Assembly (NCBI GenBank): GCA_045536965.1
Contig: JAZSON010000029.1
Location: 62,001-126,000 of the forward strand
DNA length: 64,000 nt
Source of the DNA: UBA5448 sp045536965
GTDB taxonomy: Bacteria; Bacillota; Clostridia; Oscillospirales; SIG627
Direction of reading: 5' to 3'
This document shows, one piece after another, positions 1-8,273 of this stretch (positions within the stretch are counted from its first letter, which is position 1; the number at the start of each line of letters is the position of its first letter). The notes beneath the pieces were generated by a model. That model was not told where the DNA came from. It searched no databases and saw only the letters and a list, made by a program, of their open reading frames with translations. Both the position numbers and the translations under genes were made by a program.

Positions 1-637
1 AAAAGCGGTAGCGGCCTGCCGACAGATGGGCTTGTTCGGCAAGCAACGGTACAGTCAACGGCTCAGCGAAATGCTGTTGGATATAAAGCAGGGTTGACGC
101 GATGGTATTGGCTGCCGAGATTTCGGGCGAGGGATGAAACCTGTCGGATTTTCGTCGGAATGAAAGTAATATATTTTCCAGCTTTGAACGACAAGCCAGT
201 TCAAAATAGGAATCACGTACCACGAATTCCCGCATGAGATCTTTGATGGCATCGGCAAGTCGCTCGTCTATGCCGATGTTTATGGGTGTGCAGAATGGAA
301 AAGCACATTCCTTTACCAACTTTTCCGCATCATTTCCCGTAAAGTGAATATAGAGATAAACGATTTTTTCGTTTTGATTGTGGTATGTATAGGTGGTTTC
401 AGGGGGGTAAAGGAATAACTGTCCGGGGTTGAGAACAAAGTTTTTGTCTCCCGCTTTACCGTACAGCGTGCCCTCCCACATGTATTGCAAATAGTAATCT
501 TTGCGTGTCAAAGGATTGGCCACAAAGGGCTTTTCTATTACGATGATACCCGTCGCGTTGATTTGCAGGGGGAGTCCCATGTTTTCAGTATCGCTGTTTT
601 CGCCGAGCTTAAATAGCCGATAGCCTTGTGATTTCAT
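1..637 (-). CDS. AraC-family transcriptional regulator (partial, C-terminus outside window)
   Basis: A leftward reading frame starts at an ATG ending at 637 and runs off the left edge, giving about 212 residues. The N-terminal part (about residues 20-110) reads like the cupin-type sensor domain of AraC regulators, with the pattern LNPGQLFLYPPETTYTYH followed by YLYIHFTG. Near the break, residues about 175-212 (IQQHFAEPLTVPLLAEQAHL) match the first helix-turn-helix of the AraC DNA-binding domain, so only the rest of that domain is missing. By family it is probably a cytoplasmic activator of sugar-use genes. Its target is not visible here; the next gene, a lipoprotein, has the same orientation but a terminator lies between. 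Confidence 0.85.
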   Translation of the reverse strand, partial: MKSQGYRLFKLGENSDTENMGLPLQINATGIIVIEKPFVANPLTRKDYYLQYMWEGTLYGKAGDKNFVLNPGQLFLYPPETTYTYHNQNEKIVYLYIHFTGNDAEKLVKECAFPFCTPINIGIDERLADAIKDLMREFVVRDSYFELACRSKLENILLSFRRKSDRFHPSPEISAANTIASTLLYIQQHFAEPLTVPLLAEQAHLSAGRYRF

Positions 638-660
638 ATTTTCGCTCCGTGAAATGTTAA

Positions 661-697
661 AACGCCCCGAGAAATGTTTGTGTTTCCTCGGGGCGTT
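661..697. terminator. Intrinsic terminator after the lipoprotein gene
   Basis: A perfect 11-bp inverted repeat (AACGCCCCGAG / CTCGGGGCGTT) with a 15-nt loop lies just beyond the stop of the leftward lipoprotein gene. The T-rich run on the minus strand is modest. It separates that gene from the AraC regulator. Confidence 0.75.
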
Positions 698-702
698 GAA
701 TT

Positions 703-2223
703 TTATTCGTTTTCTGTCGATTTTGCCATCATGGCTCCGACTTTTGCATTGGTGTTTCCGCCCACTGTGAGGGTAAACGTATTGTCAAGCGTCAACTCCC
801 CTTTGGATGTGGGGAAAGAACCTTTGATGGTAAATGTGTGGGAGAGGAGGGATTTGTCCGATTTGTTGATGACCATGGTGCCGACTTGGGTTTCGAGCAC
901 GGTGTCTTCATCCTCATAAACCAATCCGTCCACATCTTCTGTAAAGATAGAAACGAGCGCCTCGTTTGCAAGGCCGAATGCCATGGTGTCATTTAACGTA
1001 TAGGTTATGGTATAGGTGTCTTTTTCTTCTTTGATCGAGGCAGTGGTCAGCATATTGACGGTTGAACTGTAAAAGTCGTAATAACTTGCAAAGGAATTGA
1101 GATAAGTCAGTTCCGTGGGAGTATATTCGGATATTTCACCGTTTTGGTTTACTGTGGTCAAACCGTTTTTATATTCCTCGTTGAATTGATCGGTGCTGAG
1201 CACTTTGTCATCTTCTGTCATGACAACCGTAGCCGACATGGTGGCGTGGAGTTTGCCGTCAAGCGTTTCGCGCAAAAGCGTAATATCGGTGGTTTGAGAA
1301 GCCGTTTTCTTTTGCATGGAAGCGGTGATCTCGTTTTTAGCGGTGACTGCCAATGCTTCGAAATCATCGAGAGGGGCATAGGCGTTGTTGAGATAATGTA
1401 CGGCTGTTAAGGAATCAAGAGGAATGGCCGTGATGTGGCTCGGGATTGTCAAGGGATTGAAGGTGATGGCAGAGGTGTTTTCTTTGAAATCGTATACCAA
1501 TGTGCGTTGATAGACGTCCTCGTTGTAAGTAAGATAGGTGCCTTTCACGGTCATGATATCCGAAGAAACATATCCGTCTTCCATGATGATGCAAGTACCC
1601 GAAATATTTTCGGGCGAAAGGGTGGTCGGAGCATAGGAACCCATTCGATCACGCAGATCTTTGAGCAATGTTTCATCGGGGGTAGAGTAGGAAATGGTAT
1701 AGGTGCCGTCGGCGTTTCGTTTGCCCGAATAAACGGTGAAATCACCTTTGGAATCCAGACAATAGTCATAACCGAGCAAAACTTCTACTTCTTCGGGGGT
1801 ACAAGGGGCGCGATAGAAGGAATTGATGTCATAGTTGTTGGTATATGCTTGTCCGCCGACATAGAAAAACAGAAAAGGAGAAACCGCGCCGGTGTAATCG
1901 ATGATGCTTCCGTTGAGGGAGACGGCCATTTTTTCCCCGCCGATGTCGGTGTATACACGATGTTCCTCGATAAAAGAGGTGTAATCGTATAAAGTGTTGT
2001 CATCGGTGAGGGAAACCGTGGTGGTGTAGTCGCGTTCGGTATGGGCCTGTGTCTTAGTCCAAGCTTCACGGTAAACGCGTCCTGCGCTGACTGCATCCAG
2101 TTGTTCGTCGAGCGGGAAATCCCATGCGCTGTTTTCGTTTGGGGTTTTATTTTCTGTATCGCCGCAAGCAGGCAACGAAAAAAGAATGGCGATCAACAGA
2201 AAGAATAAGGTGAATTTTCTCAT
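703..2223 (-). CDS. Predicted lipoprotein with two similar halves, function unknown
   Basis: A 506-residue protein with a lipoprotein signal peptide: charged MRKF start, hydrophobic core, and lipobox LPAC with the cysteine near residue 20, so it is likely lipid-anchored on the outer face of the membrane. After a short polar linker the mature part appears to hold two related beta-rich segments (about residues 60-250 and 300-490). Each contains a TTxVxLTxD-like strand, a central Y/F-rich stretch (FYVGGQAYTNNYDINSFYRAP; YLNSFASYYDFYSSTVNML) and a DGTYTISYS / KDTYTITYT strand followed by an amphipathic helix. That pattern recalls LolA-like or DUF6612-like lipoproteins, but the match was made by eye only. 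The gene is monocistronic and divergent from the small ORF at 2296. Confidence 0.8.
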   Translation of the reverse strand: MRKFTLFFLLIAILFSLPACGDTENKTPNENSAWDFPLDEQLDAVSAGRVYREAWTKTQAHTERDYTTTVSLTDDNTLYDYTSFIEEHRVYTDIGGEKMAVSLNGSIIDYTGAVSPFLFFYVGGQAYTNNYDINSFYRAPCTPEEVEVLLGYDYCLDSKGDFTVYSGKRNADGTYTISYSTPDETLLKDLRDRMGSYAPTTLSPENISGTCIIMEDGYVSSDIMTVKGTYLTYNEDVYQRTLVYDFKENTSAITFNPLTIPSHITAIPLDSLTAVHYLNNAYAPLDDFEALAVTAKNEITASMQKKTASQTTDITLLRETLDGKLHATMSATVVMTEDDKVLSTDQFNEEYKNGLTTVNQNGEISEYTPTELTYLNSFASYYDFYSSTVNMLTTASIKEEKDTYTITYTLNDTMAFGLANEALVSIFTEDVDGLVYEDEDTVLETQVGTMVINKSDKSLLSHTFTIKGSFPTSKGELTLDNTFTLTVGGNTNAKVGAMMAKSTENE

Positions 2224-2295
2224 TTTCGGTTCTCCTTTTCATCTTGTATGAATATGGTAATTTGACAGCAGTATAGTATGATCGGAGTGAAAAAC

Positions 2296-2472
2296 GTGAA
2301 GAAATTTGTGTGCGCTGTGGCCATAGTCCTATCAATGTGGTACTTTTTTTGTCAATTTCGCGGGGAGGAGGACAGTCTTGGCGGTTTGTCTGATGAGATT
2401 GTATCGTCTATTGCCGACAGTCCTGCCGCCGAGGTGTTTGGCATGGAGGGAGATGAAGTGTTTTTGGTATGA
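2296..2472 (+). CDS. Small membrane protein upstream of SpoIVFB-like protease
   Basis: A 58-residue ORF with one N-terminal hydrophobic segment (VCAVAIVLSMWYFFCQF) and an acidic tail. The GTG at 2296 is preferred because GGAG sits at 2284-2287, 8 nt upstream; the in-frame ATG at 2278 has no such site. Its TGA overlaps the ATG of the following protease gene by 4 nt (ATGA), implying translational coupling. No family is recognised. Position and topology suggest a membrane partner of the protease, comparable in placement to SpoIVFA next to SpoIVFB, but there is no visible sequence similarity to SpoIVFA. Confidence 0.55.
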   Translation: MKKFVCAVAIVLSMWYFFCQFRGEEDSLGGLSDEIVSSIADSPAAEVFGMEGDEVFLV

Positions 2473-3068
2473 GTATTCGAATCGGAAAAATTGAGATCAG
2501 CTTATATGCTCTCCCTTTGTGGGTATTGCTGTTTTTATGGAATGATGCGGTAATGCTTGTGCTGTTGATTTCCTGCGCTCTGGTTCACGAAGCGGGACAT
2601 TTGATTGCAATTTTACTCGGGAATGCAAAAATTGCTTTCTTCCGTCTTGGAATTACGGGGGCACATATTGCACTTGAAGATAGCTTGCTTTCGTATAAGA
2701 AAGAAATATGGATCTACCTGTCGGGAGGAATGGCAAATTTTATATATGCGGTTGTGTGCTTCGTGTGGATGCGTATCGAATATCACAACGGACTTTTGTT
2801 TTTATTCTTTGTCAATTCGTTTTACTGTGTATTCAATCTGTTGCCCATCGGCGGATTGGACGGAGGTGAGGCGCTGAAAGCATATTTGTCCATGAAAAGC
2901 GATCCGATACAAAGTTTTGATATTTGCCGCACCGTATCATTGGTAGGGGTGATCTGTCTCTTTTTTGCATCGTGTGGATTGCTGCTTTGGTCGAAATGCA
3001 ATCTTTCGCTTCTTTTGATTTGTCTTTCGCTGATGCTGAATTTACAAAACGAGACCGCCGGTCGGTGA
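2469..3068 (+). CDS. Site-2-type membrane metalloprotease, M50 family (SpoIVFB-like)
   Basis: A 199-residue multipass membrane protein. The zinc-binding HEAGH motif is at residues 40-44 in a hydrophobic helix, and the second M50 motif NLLPIGGLDGG is at 123-133, with the aspartate (D131) that completes the zinc site. The small size without PDZ or CBS domains resembles SpoIVFB, which cleaves pro-sigma-K within the mother-cell membrane during sporulation. Other short M50 proteases look alike, so the specific role is inferred from size and from sporulation genes elsewhere in the window. It overlaps the preceding small ORF by 4 nt, and its 3' end overlaps the convergent SDR gene by 27 nt. Confidence 0.8.
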   Translation: MSIRIGKIEISLYALPLWVLLFLWNDAVMLVLLISCALVHEAGHLIAILLGNAKIAFFRLGITGAHIALEDSLLSYKKEIWIYLSGGMANFIYAVVCFVWMRIEYHNGLLFLFFVNSFYCVFNLLPIGGLDGGEALKAYLSMKSDPIQSFDICRTVSLVGVICLFFASCGLLLWSKCNLSLLLICLSLMLNLQNETAGR

Positions 3069-3812
3069 AATGATTTGTCCCGTTAACGACATATTGCATT
3101 CGGAGGACAAGAAAAGCAAAAGCTTGGCAATTTCATCGGGAGACAAAAAACGACCGATCGGGATTTCATTTATGAGTTGATCGCGATCACTTTCTGTCAG
3201 ATTGCCGTTCATCGGCGTGTCGACTGCTCCGGGGGCAACACCGATCACAGCGATGCCTGAGGGAGCAAATTCGCTTGCTAACGCCTGTACAAAGCCGTTG
3301 AGGGCGGCTTTGGAAGCCGAGTAGGCTACTTCCATGGAAGCGCCTTGAACGCCCCACATGGAGGAAATGAGCAAAATAGTACCCGATTTCCGATGGAGCA
3401 TATCACGGGAAGCGGCTTGGGAAAGAAAGAATGCCGCTTTCATGTTGATGTTGAATAGGGCATCATACTCTTCTTCGGTGGTTTCATCAAAGAACCCGAT
3501 GTGGGATTTTCCTGCCGAATGGATGAGCACATCGATATGCCCAAGCGCTTCTTTGGCGCGGGATACGGTTTGGCGGCAGTTGTTTGCATCCGAGAGATCT
3601 GCTTCCAGCAAAATACAATCGGCGCCTGTATTTCGACAAAGTTTTGCGGTCTGAGCGGCATTTTCGTGGTGGCGGTGGTAGGTCAAAGCGATGGTATATC
3701 CCGCTTTTGCAAACGCGAGCGCGGCGGCAGAGCCGATTCCGCCGCTTCCACCGGTGATTAGAACGGTTCGCCTGGGGGTATTTTCTTGTGAAGACTTTTG
3801 TTGTGCTGTCAT
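3042..3812 (-). CDS. Short-chain dehydrogenase/reductase (FabG-like)
   Basis: A 256-residue classical SDR enzyme using NAD(P)H. The cofactor-binding TGGSGGIG motif is at residues 20-27, a catalytic serine is around 150, and Y164/K168 form the YxxxK pair in YSASK. Members include 3-oxoacyl-ACP reductases and the YmfI-type reductase acting on the elongation factor P modification in Bacillota; the substrate cannot be told from sequence. The gene follows the DivIVA-like gene with a 4-nt overlap (3809-3812), so the two are probably co-transcribed and translationally coupled. Its 3' end overlaps the M50 protease gene convergently. Confidence 0.85.
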   Translation of the reverse strand: MTAQQKSSQENTPRRTVLITGGSGGIGSAAALAFAKAGYTIALTYHRHHENAAQTAKLCRNTGADCILLEADLSDANNCRQTVSRAKEALGHIDVLIHSAGKSHIGFFDETTEEEYDALFNINMKAAFFLSQAASRDMLHRKSGTILLISSMWGVQGASMEVAYSASKAALNGFVQALASEFAPSGIAVIGVAPGAVDTPMNGNLTESDRDQLINEIPIGRFLSPDEIAKLLLFLSSECNMSLTGQIISPTGGLVL

Positions 3813-4372
3813 TGGAGTTTTCCGCCTGTAAACGTTCGATAAAATTCGGCGGCATCCGCTGAAAGCCGATCGACCAATTTGGTCAATTCTTCTTTGGAAA
3901 TGATGATTTTTTCGGCGGTCAGCTTGGAAAGAATTTTATTTCTCGCTTCACAAACGAGGTCAAAACGATCCTGCGCCGCAGCCGAAAGCCGAGTGTTTTG
4001 GCAAACGTTTCCAACCTCGATTGCTCCGTCTTTGTTGGATTTTTCGGCCAAAAGCGCATCATAAGATTCTTTCAGTGTGGTGTATGCACCGTGAAGTTCG
4101 CGCAAAGAAGCGGCCATTTCATCTGCTTCTGTCTTTAAAAGTTCTGCTTCTTCGCGTATGCCGCAAAGCTCTTCTTCAAGCGCTTCTTTGGCTTCGCGAA
4201 GGGTATCGGAGATCATTTTCTCGGACTGTATTTCTTCGTTTTGCGCTTGTATACGCTCCGCCTGTTCTGCCAATTGTTGTTGATAGGTGGTATTCAGTTT
4301 GAGAATGAAGGCATTCACCTGCTCTTTGTTATAGCCGCGACATACTTTATCGAAGAGAATTCCGTCCGCCAT
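3809..4372 (-). CDS. DivIVA-domain coiled-coil protein
   Basis: A 187-residue protein. Its N-terminus carries the DivIVA/GpsB signature (FDKVCRGYNKEQVNAFI, about residues 7-23), which in DivIVA binds negatively curved membrane. A long charged coiled coil follows (about 25-110, rich in E, K, Q and L), then a C-terminal helical segment. It is probably a cytoplasmic scaffold for division or cell-wall synthesis. It differs from the second DivIVA-like protein at 56063, which lies in the canonical sepF locus, so the organism has at least two. A sigma-A promoter is at 4457-4485. The downstream SDR gene overlaps by 4 nt. Confidence 0.8.
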   Translation of the reverse strand: MADGILFDKVCRGYNKEQVNAFILKLNTTYQQQLAEQAERIQAQNEEIQSEKMISDTLREAKEALEEELCGIREEAELLKTEADEMAASLRELHGAYTTLKESYDALLAEKSNKDGAIEVGNVCQNTRLSAAAQDRFDLVCEARNKILSKLTAEKIIISKEELTKLVDRLSADAAEFYRTFTGGKLQ

Positions 4373-4456
4373 GATAATCTCCTTTTCGGATTTTTTTGAT
4401 GATGGGGCGGTGTGTCAAAAAGCCGATTTTCGACAAAACCCACTATTACAAAGATG

Positions 4457-4485
4457 ATTATAACACAAACAAACCGTTTTGTTAA
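4457..4485 (-). promoter_or_regulatory. Sigma-A promoter for the DivIVA-like/SDR operon
   Basis: Reading the minus strand, TTAACA (4480-4485) and TATAAT (4457-4462) are separated by 17 bp, upstream of the leftward start at 4372. Confidence 0.7.
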
Positions 4486-4530
4486 TAGAATTTTGAAAAA
4501 ACATAAAAAAAATACCGAAGGGGTGACGGT

Positions 4531-5847
4531 ATGTTAGAACATTTTTCAACGGCGATATGGGGAAGCGTTATGCTTCCCTGTATGATTATTCTCGCCTTTC
4601 GTTTGGCGTATATATGCCGCGGCGGATTTATATTCGGGTTTAAAAGAGTGTGGAACATGACGGTCGGCAATCCGACGAAAAAGGAAGGCGTATCATCATT
4701 TTCATCTCTTTGTACCGCTCTTGCGGGGAGTATCGGCGTGGGAAATACGGTGGGGGTTGCGGCCGCATTGCTGCAAGGAGGCGCGGGTGCATTGTTCTGG
4801 ATGTGGATTGCAGGTCTGTGCGGCATGGGGATTAAGTATGCCGAGGTATATTTATCCACCAAATATCGAAGAGGACAGATAGGCGGCGGAGCGATGGATT
4901 TGCTTTGTTTCGGACTTGGACTCAAAAAATGGGGGAGATGGCTTGGATGGATCTTTTTGCTTTCCTCCTTTGGCATCGGAAATTTGTCTCAATCGGGGGC
5001 GGCGGTTCATGCTATGGGAGGCGCATTGAACATTCCGGCCTTTTTACCTGCCGTGTTTTTGAGCATTTTCCTTTTGTTCGTTTTATGGGGTGGTGTGCGA
5101 TCGGTGACCACCTTCACATCGGTCGCAATTCCGCTGTTTTCGGTTGTGTACTGTCTCTTTTGCTTGGTACTGATCTGTTGCAATATAAGTCGATTGCCGC
5201 AAGTGATCGGTGATATATTTGCGGGGGGAGTGGGTATCCGATCGGCTGGCTGCGGTTTTTCTGCCGCCCTGCTTGCGCGGGGAGCAAGAGTCGGATTTGC
5301 TCGCGGTCTTTTTTCCAATGAAGCGGGTATGGGCTCTACACCGATTGCCTACGGAATGAGCAATGAAACCGATCCGCAGGTGGGCGGTATGTGGGGGATT
5401 TTGGAGGTGTTTATCGACACAATCGTGATGTGTACCGTGACGGGACTTGCCCTTTTGGTGAGCGGGTTGCCCGCGACAGGGGATGCGCAGACATGGATGA
5501 TGTCGGTGTTTGGCTTGTTTGGTGGGAGCGGTAAAATGTTTTTGGCAATTTCGGTTGCTTTTTTTGCTTTTGCTTCGATGGTCGCTTGGGGATGCTACGG
5601 ACAGCGTGTTATCGGTTGGCTGAAATGGGGACGAAAGGTTGAAAAGGTGTATATTCTTCTGTTTTGCACCATCAGCATCGGAGGCGCTTTTTTCGGAGAG
5701 GAAATGTTTTTTACTCTTTCGGACTTGACAAACGCCTTGATTTGTTTACCGAATATCCTCTGTGTTTGGATTTTGTCCGATGAGGTAATATTCCCGCGAA
5801 AAACAGAAAGCCGACATAGAAGACAGCCGACAGGCAGATGCCGCTGA
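4531..5847 (+). CDS. Sodium:alanine/glycine symporter, AGCS family
   Basis: A 438-residue multipass membrane protein that by family imports alanine or glycine with sodium. Family hallmarks are visible: VSSFSSLCTALAGSIGVGNTVG (about residues 55-76), followed by WMWIAGLCGMGIKYAEVYL, and later GFARGLFSNEAGMGSTPIAY and the C-terminal DLTNALICLPNI helix. It is somewhat shorter than typical AGCS proteins (about 450-490 residues). Its last 45 codons overlap the convergent flippase gene; the basic tail after the final helix (PRKTESRHRRQPTGRCR) is antisense to that gene's last membrane helix, suggesting loss of an earlier stop codon. The gene is monocistronic. Confidence 0.9.
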   Translation: MLEHFSTAIWGSVMLPCMIILAFRLAYICRGGFIFGFKRVWNMTVGNPTKKEGVSSFSSLCTALAGSIGVGNTVGVAAALLQGGAGALFWMWIAGLCGMGIKYAEVYLSTKYRRGQIGGGAMDLLCFGLGLKKWGRWLGWIFLLSSFGIGNLSQSGAAVHAMGGALNIPAFLPAVFLSIFLLFVLWGGVRSVTTFTSVAIPLFSVVYCLFCLVLICCNISRLPQVIGDIFAGGVGIRSAGCGFSAALLARGARVGFARGLFSNEAGMGSTPIAYGMSNETDPQVGGMWGILEVFIDTIVMCTVTGLALLVSGLPATGDAQTWMMSVFGLFGGSGKMFLAISVAFFAFASMVAWGCYGQRVIGWLKWGRKVEKVYILLFCTISIGGAFFGEEMFFTLSDLTNALICLPNILCVWILSDEVIFPRKTESRHRRQPTGRCR

Positions 5848-7228
5848 TTGTACCGATCATATTGGGGAAATATCGGCAAATACTTTTACCTGCGGCGGCC
5901 GAAAGGAGAGTAAACAACATGGGCAGCAGAAGGGTGGGAAGGTGGCAAAAGGTAAAAGAACAGAGTTTTTTTAGCTTTATGACGCTTAACAGAAAGTTGA
6001 GAATTTCACAGCCCATGATGATGGTAATATAGGCGGCTCCGCCACCGAGCGGCAGAAAAAACCAAACGGCAAACACCGATACAAGGGAATCGAGAATGTT
6101 GATTTTCATGACATAAAGCTGAGCATCCAACCCTTTGAGCATACCGTCGACGGCGGTGTCGGCAAACATGACGGGGAGAAGCAGGGAAAAAGCGCGAATC
6201 AGTCGGGTAGAAGCATCGTTTCCGTAAAGATTTTGTGACAATAAGTCGGCAAACAGATATAAAACACCGGCGCAAAAGACCGCATAAAGGGTGGAGATGC
6301 GGAGTACCCTGGAAACGGTCTTTTGTTGTTCTTGGTGATTTTGCGATGCAAGCTCGGGTACCATTAAGGATGAAATGCTTCGCAACAAAGCGGAAGGAAA
6401 CAAAACCACCGGAAGCGCGAGAGAATGAAGCGTTCCGTAAAAGGCAAGAGAAGAATTGTGAGAAAGACCGTGCTTTTCAAGACCGATGGGAATGAGTAAA
6501 TGCTCGGTTGCCGAGAGGGTGGCGCGCACCGAAGCACCTGCGGCATCGGGCAGAGCGATACGGGCAATATCCGAAATAACGCCTTTGGTTTTCTCTGACC
6601 GCTTTTGTTTGTTTTTCGGCCGATATAAAAGAAGCGAGAGGATAAAGGCGCACAGTTCACCCGCGGTTGTTCCCAAAACCAAAAAAACACAACTCTCTTC
6701 GGTGGTTTTTGGTGGCATGGAGGATAAAAGTAAAACGGTGATTTGTACGCGGACGAACATTTCGAAAAGCAAAATACCCGTGTGTCGCATGATGCCGCGC
6801 ACAGCCAGAAAATACCCGCGAAAAACAGAAGAGAGCGAGATAACGGGAAGAAGAGGGGCTAAAATACGCAAAGAGACGGTTGCCGCAGGTTCATTAAGCC
6901 AGCGAGAAGCGATGATAGGTGCAAAGCCAAATAAAAGCAAAGCCAAGGGAAGGGATGTACACAGACCGTACAGGCAACCGTGTTTCATGACAGCGTGAAG
7001 AGGATGGCGCTCTTCGGATACGAGGCGTGTGACGGCAAGGGACAGACCCGCCGAGGAAAATGTAAGCGCTAAAGAGAAAACCGTCATTACAAGTCCTGCA
7101 AATCCCATGCCTGCAGAGCCGAGTGTTTTTCCCAAATAAGCGTTATAAGCGATGCCGCCTGCACGCAGTGCCATGGCGCCAAATGTCATAATAAGCGTGT
7201 TTTTAATCAACTGTGTTGACCGTTTCAA
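5711..7228 (-). CDS. Polysaccharide/lipid flippase, MATE-MVF type (SpoVB-like)
   Basis: A 505-residue polytopic membrane protein with the N-terminal pattern of the SpoVB/MurJ group (IKNTLIMTFGAMALRAGGIAYNAYLGKTLGSAGMG) and about 14 hydrophobic segments. In spore formers SpoVB-type proteins are needed for spore cortex synthesis, probably moving lipid-linked precursors; its length is close to B. subtilis SpoVB. Assignment within the superfamily (SpoVB, MurJ/MviN or a polysaccharide exporter) is by eye. The last 137 bp overlap the symporter gene convergently. Upstream of the start a direct repeat AACTATATGC occurs at 7248-7257 and 7259-7268 (plus strand); on the minus strand this places GCATATAGTT twice, which loosely resembles a mother-cell sigma -10 element. 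Confidence 0.8.
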   Translation of the reverse strand: MKRSTQLIKNTLIMTFGAMALRAGGIAYNAYLGKTLGSAGMGFAGLVMTVFSLALTFSSAGLSLAVTRLVSEERHPLHAVMKHGCLYGLCTSLPLALLLFGFAPIIASRWLNEPAATVSLRILAPLLPVISLSSVFRGYFLAVRGIMRHTGILLFEMFVRVQITVLLLSSMPPKTTEESCVFLVLGTTAGELCAFILSLLLYRPKNKQKRSEKTKGVISDIARIALPDAAGASVRATLSATEHLLIPIGLEKHGLSHNSSLAFYGTLHSLALPVVLFPSALLRSISSLMVPELASQNHQEQQKTVSRVLRISTLYAVFCAGVLYLFADLLSQNLYGNDASTRLIRAFSLLLPVMFADTAVDGMLKGLDAQLYVMKINILDSLVSVFAVWFFLPLGGGAAYITIIMGCEILNFLLSVIKLKKLCSFTFCHLPTLLLPMLFTLLSAAAGKSICRYFPNMIGTISGICLSAVFYVGFLFFAGILPHRTKSKHRGYSVNKSRRLSSPKE

Positions 7229-7309
7229 CCGACCATCTCCCTTGGATAACTATATGCAAACTATATGCGCGTGACGGCAATTTTTGTCTGGCAATAGGCA
7301 AATAATGAC

Positions 7310-7338
7310 TTGAACGAGCAAAAAAATGCTTATATACT
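7310..7338 (+). promoter_or_regulatory. Sigma-A promoter of the ThuA-like gene
   Basis: TTGAAC (7310-7315) and TATACT (7333-7338) with a 17-bp spacer, 20 nt before the ATG at 7359; ribosome site GAGGTG at 7346-7351. Confidence 0.75.
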
Positions 7339-7358
7339 CAAAAACGAGGTGAAAAGTT

Positions 7359-8081
7359 ATGATACGCGTAACAGTTTGGAACGAATTTGTGCACGAAAGA
7401 GCCAAAGATGAGGTTAAAGCCATTTATCCCGACGGTATGCATGAAACGATTCGGGCGTTTTTGGCCGAAGAGGAAGATTTTTTCGTGAGAGTGGCAACCT
7501 TGGATATGCCTGAGCACGGTTTGACCAAAGAAGTGCTGGAGGATACCGATGTGCTTTTTTGGTGGGGTCACGCTCGCCACAAAGATGTTTCGGATGAAGT
7601 GGTTGCGCGTGTAAAAGAAAGGGTTTTGTGCGGCATGGGTCTGATCGCCCTGCACTCTGCCCATATGTCCAAGATCTTCCGCGAACTGATGGGAACGGGA
7701 TGTACCCTCGGTTGGCGCATGAGTTCCCGTGAACGTATCTGGTGCGTGGATCCCTCCCACCCGATTGCAAATGGTGTGCCGCAACATTTCTGCCTGCCCG
7801 AAGAGGAGATTTACTGCGAACCCTTTGATATCCCCAATCCCGAAGAACCCGTTTTCATCGGTTGGTATGAATCGGGAGAGGTTTTTCGTTCGGGTCAGGT
7901 TTATCGTCGGGGCTACGGTAAGGTTTTTTATTTCCAGCCGGGTCATGAGTCGGTACCGACCTACCACAACTCGCATATTCAAACCATTCTCAAAAACGCC
8001 GTCCGCTACGTTTATCAACCTGTTAAAAGAGAAAGCGGCGTTGTCTGTACCCACAACGTTCTTCCCGAAGAAACAGAATAA
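7359..8081 (+). CDS. ThuA-domain protein (trehalose utilisation family)
   Basis: A 240-residue protein with the class-I glutamine-amidotransferase-like fold of the ThuA family: N-terminal MIRVTVWNEFVHER, then DVLFWWGHARHKDV, GMGLIALHSAHMSK (the nucleophile-elbow region), and near the end GKVFYFQPGHESVPTYHN. No catalytic cysteine is visible at the elbow, as is common in ThuA-like proteins. By family it is a cytoplasmic protein linked to catabolism of trehalose or related sugars, with an unclear reaction. It has its own promoter and terminator, so it is monocistronic. Confidence 0.85.
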   Translation: MIRVTVWNEFVHERAKDEVKAIYPDGMHETIRAFLAEEEDFFVRVATLDMPEHGLTKEVLEDTDVLFWWGHARHKDVSDEVVARVKERVLCGMGLIALHSAHMSKIFRELMGTGCTLGWRMSSRERIWCVDPSHPIANGVPQHFCLPEEEIYCEPFDIPNPEEPVFIGWYESGEVFRSGQVYRRGYGKVFYFQPGHESVPTYHNSHIQTILKNAVRYVYQPVKRESGVVCTHNVLPEETE

Positions 8082-8091
8082 TTCATGCAGC

Positions 8092-8121
8092 AAAACCGCG
8101 GATTACCGCGGTTTTCTTTTA
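8092..8121 (+). terminator. Intrinsic terminator of the ThuA-like gene
   Basis: A perfect 10-bp stem AAAACCGCGG / CCGCGGTTTT with an ATTA loop, followed by CTTTTA. Confidence 0.85.
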
Positions 8122-8145
8122 TCCTGAGAATTGAAGAAAAATTGA

Positions 8146-8174
8146 TTGACTTTCTCTCTTAAAACTGCTATAAT
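8146..8174 (+). promoter_or_regulatory. Sigma-A promoter of the beta-helix surface protein gene
   Basis: TTGACT (8146-8151) and TATAAT (8169-8174) with a 17-bp spacer. The leader to the ATG at 8274 is about 90 nt. Confidence 0.8.
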
Positions 8175-8273
8175 AAACTAGATTTTTTTTAGCTCTGACT
8201 TTTGAGCGTATACGCTTTCATTTTCAATGGCATGAAATCAAATCAATGCGTAATGTCTGAAAGGAGAAATTGG

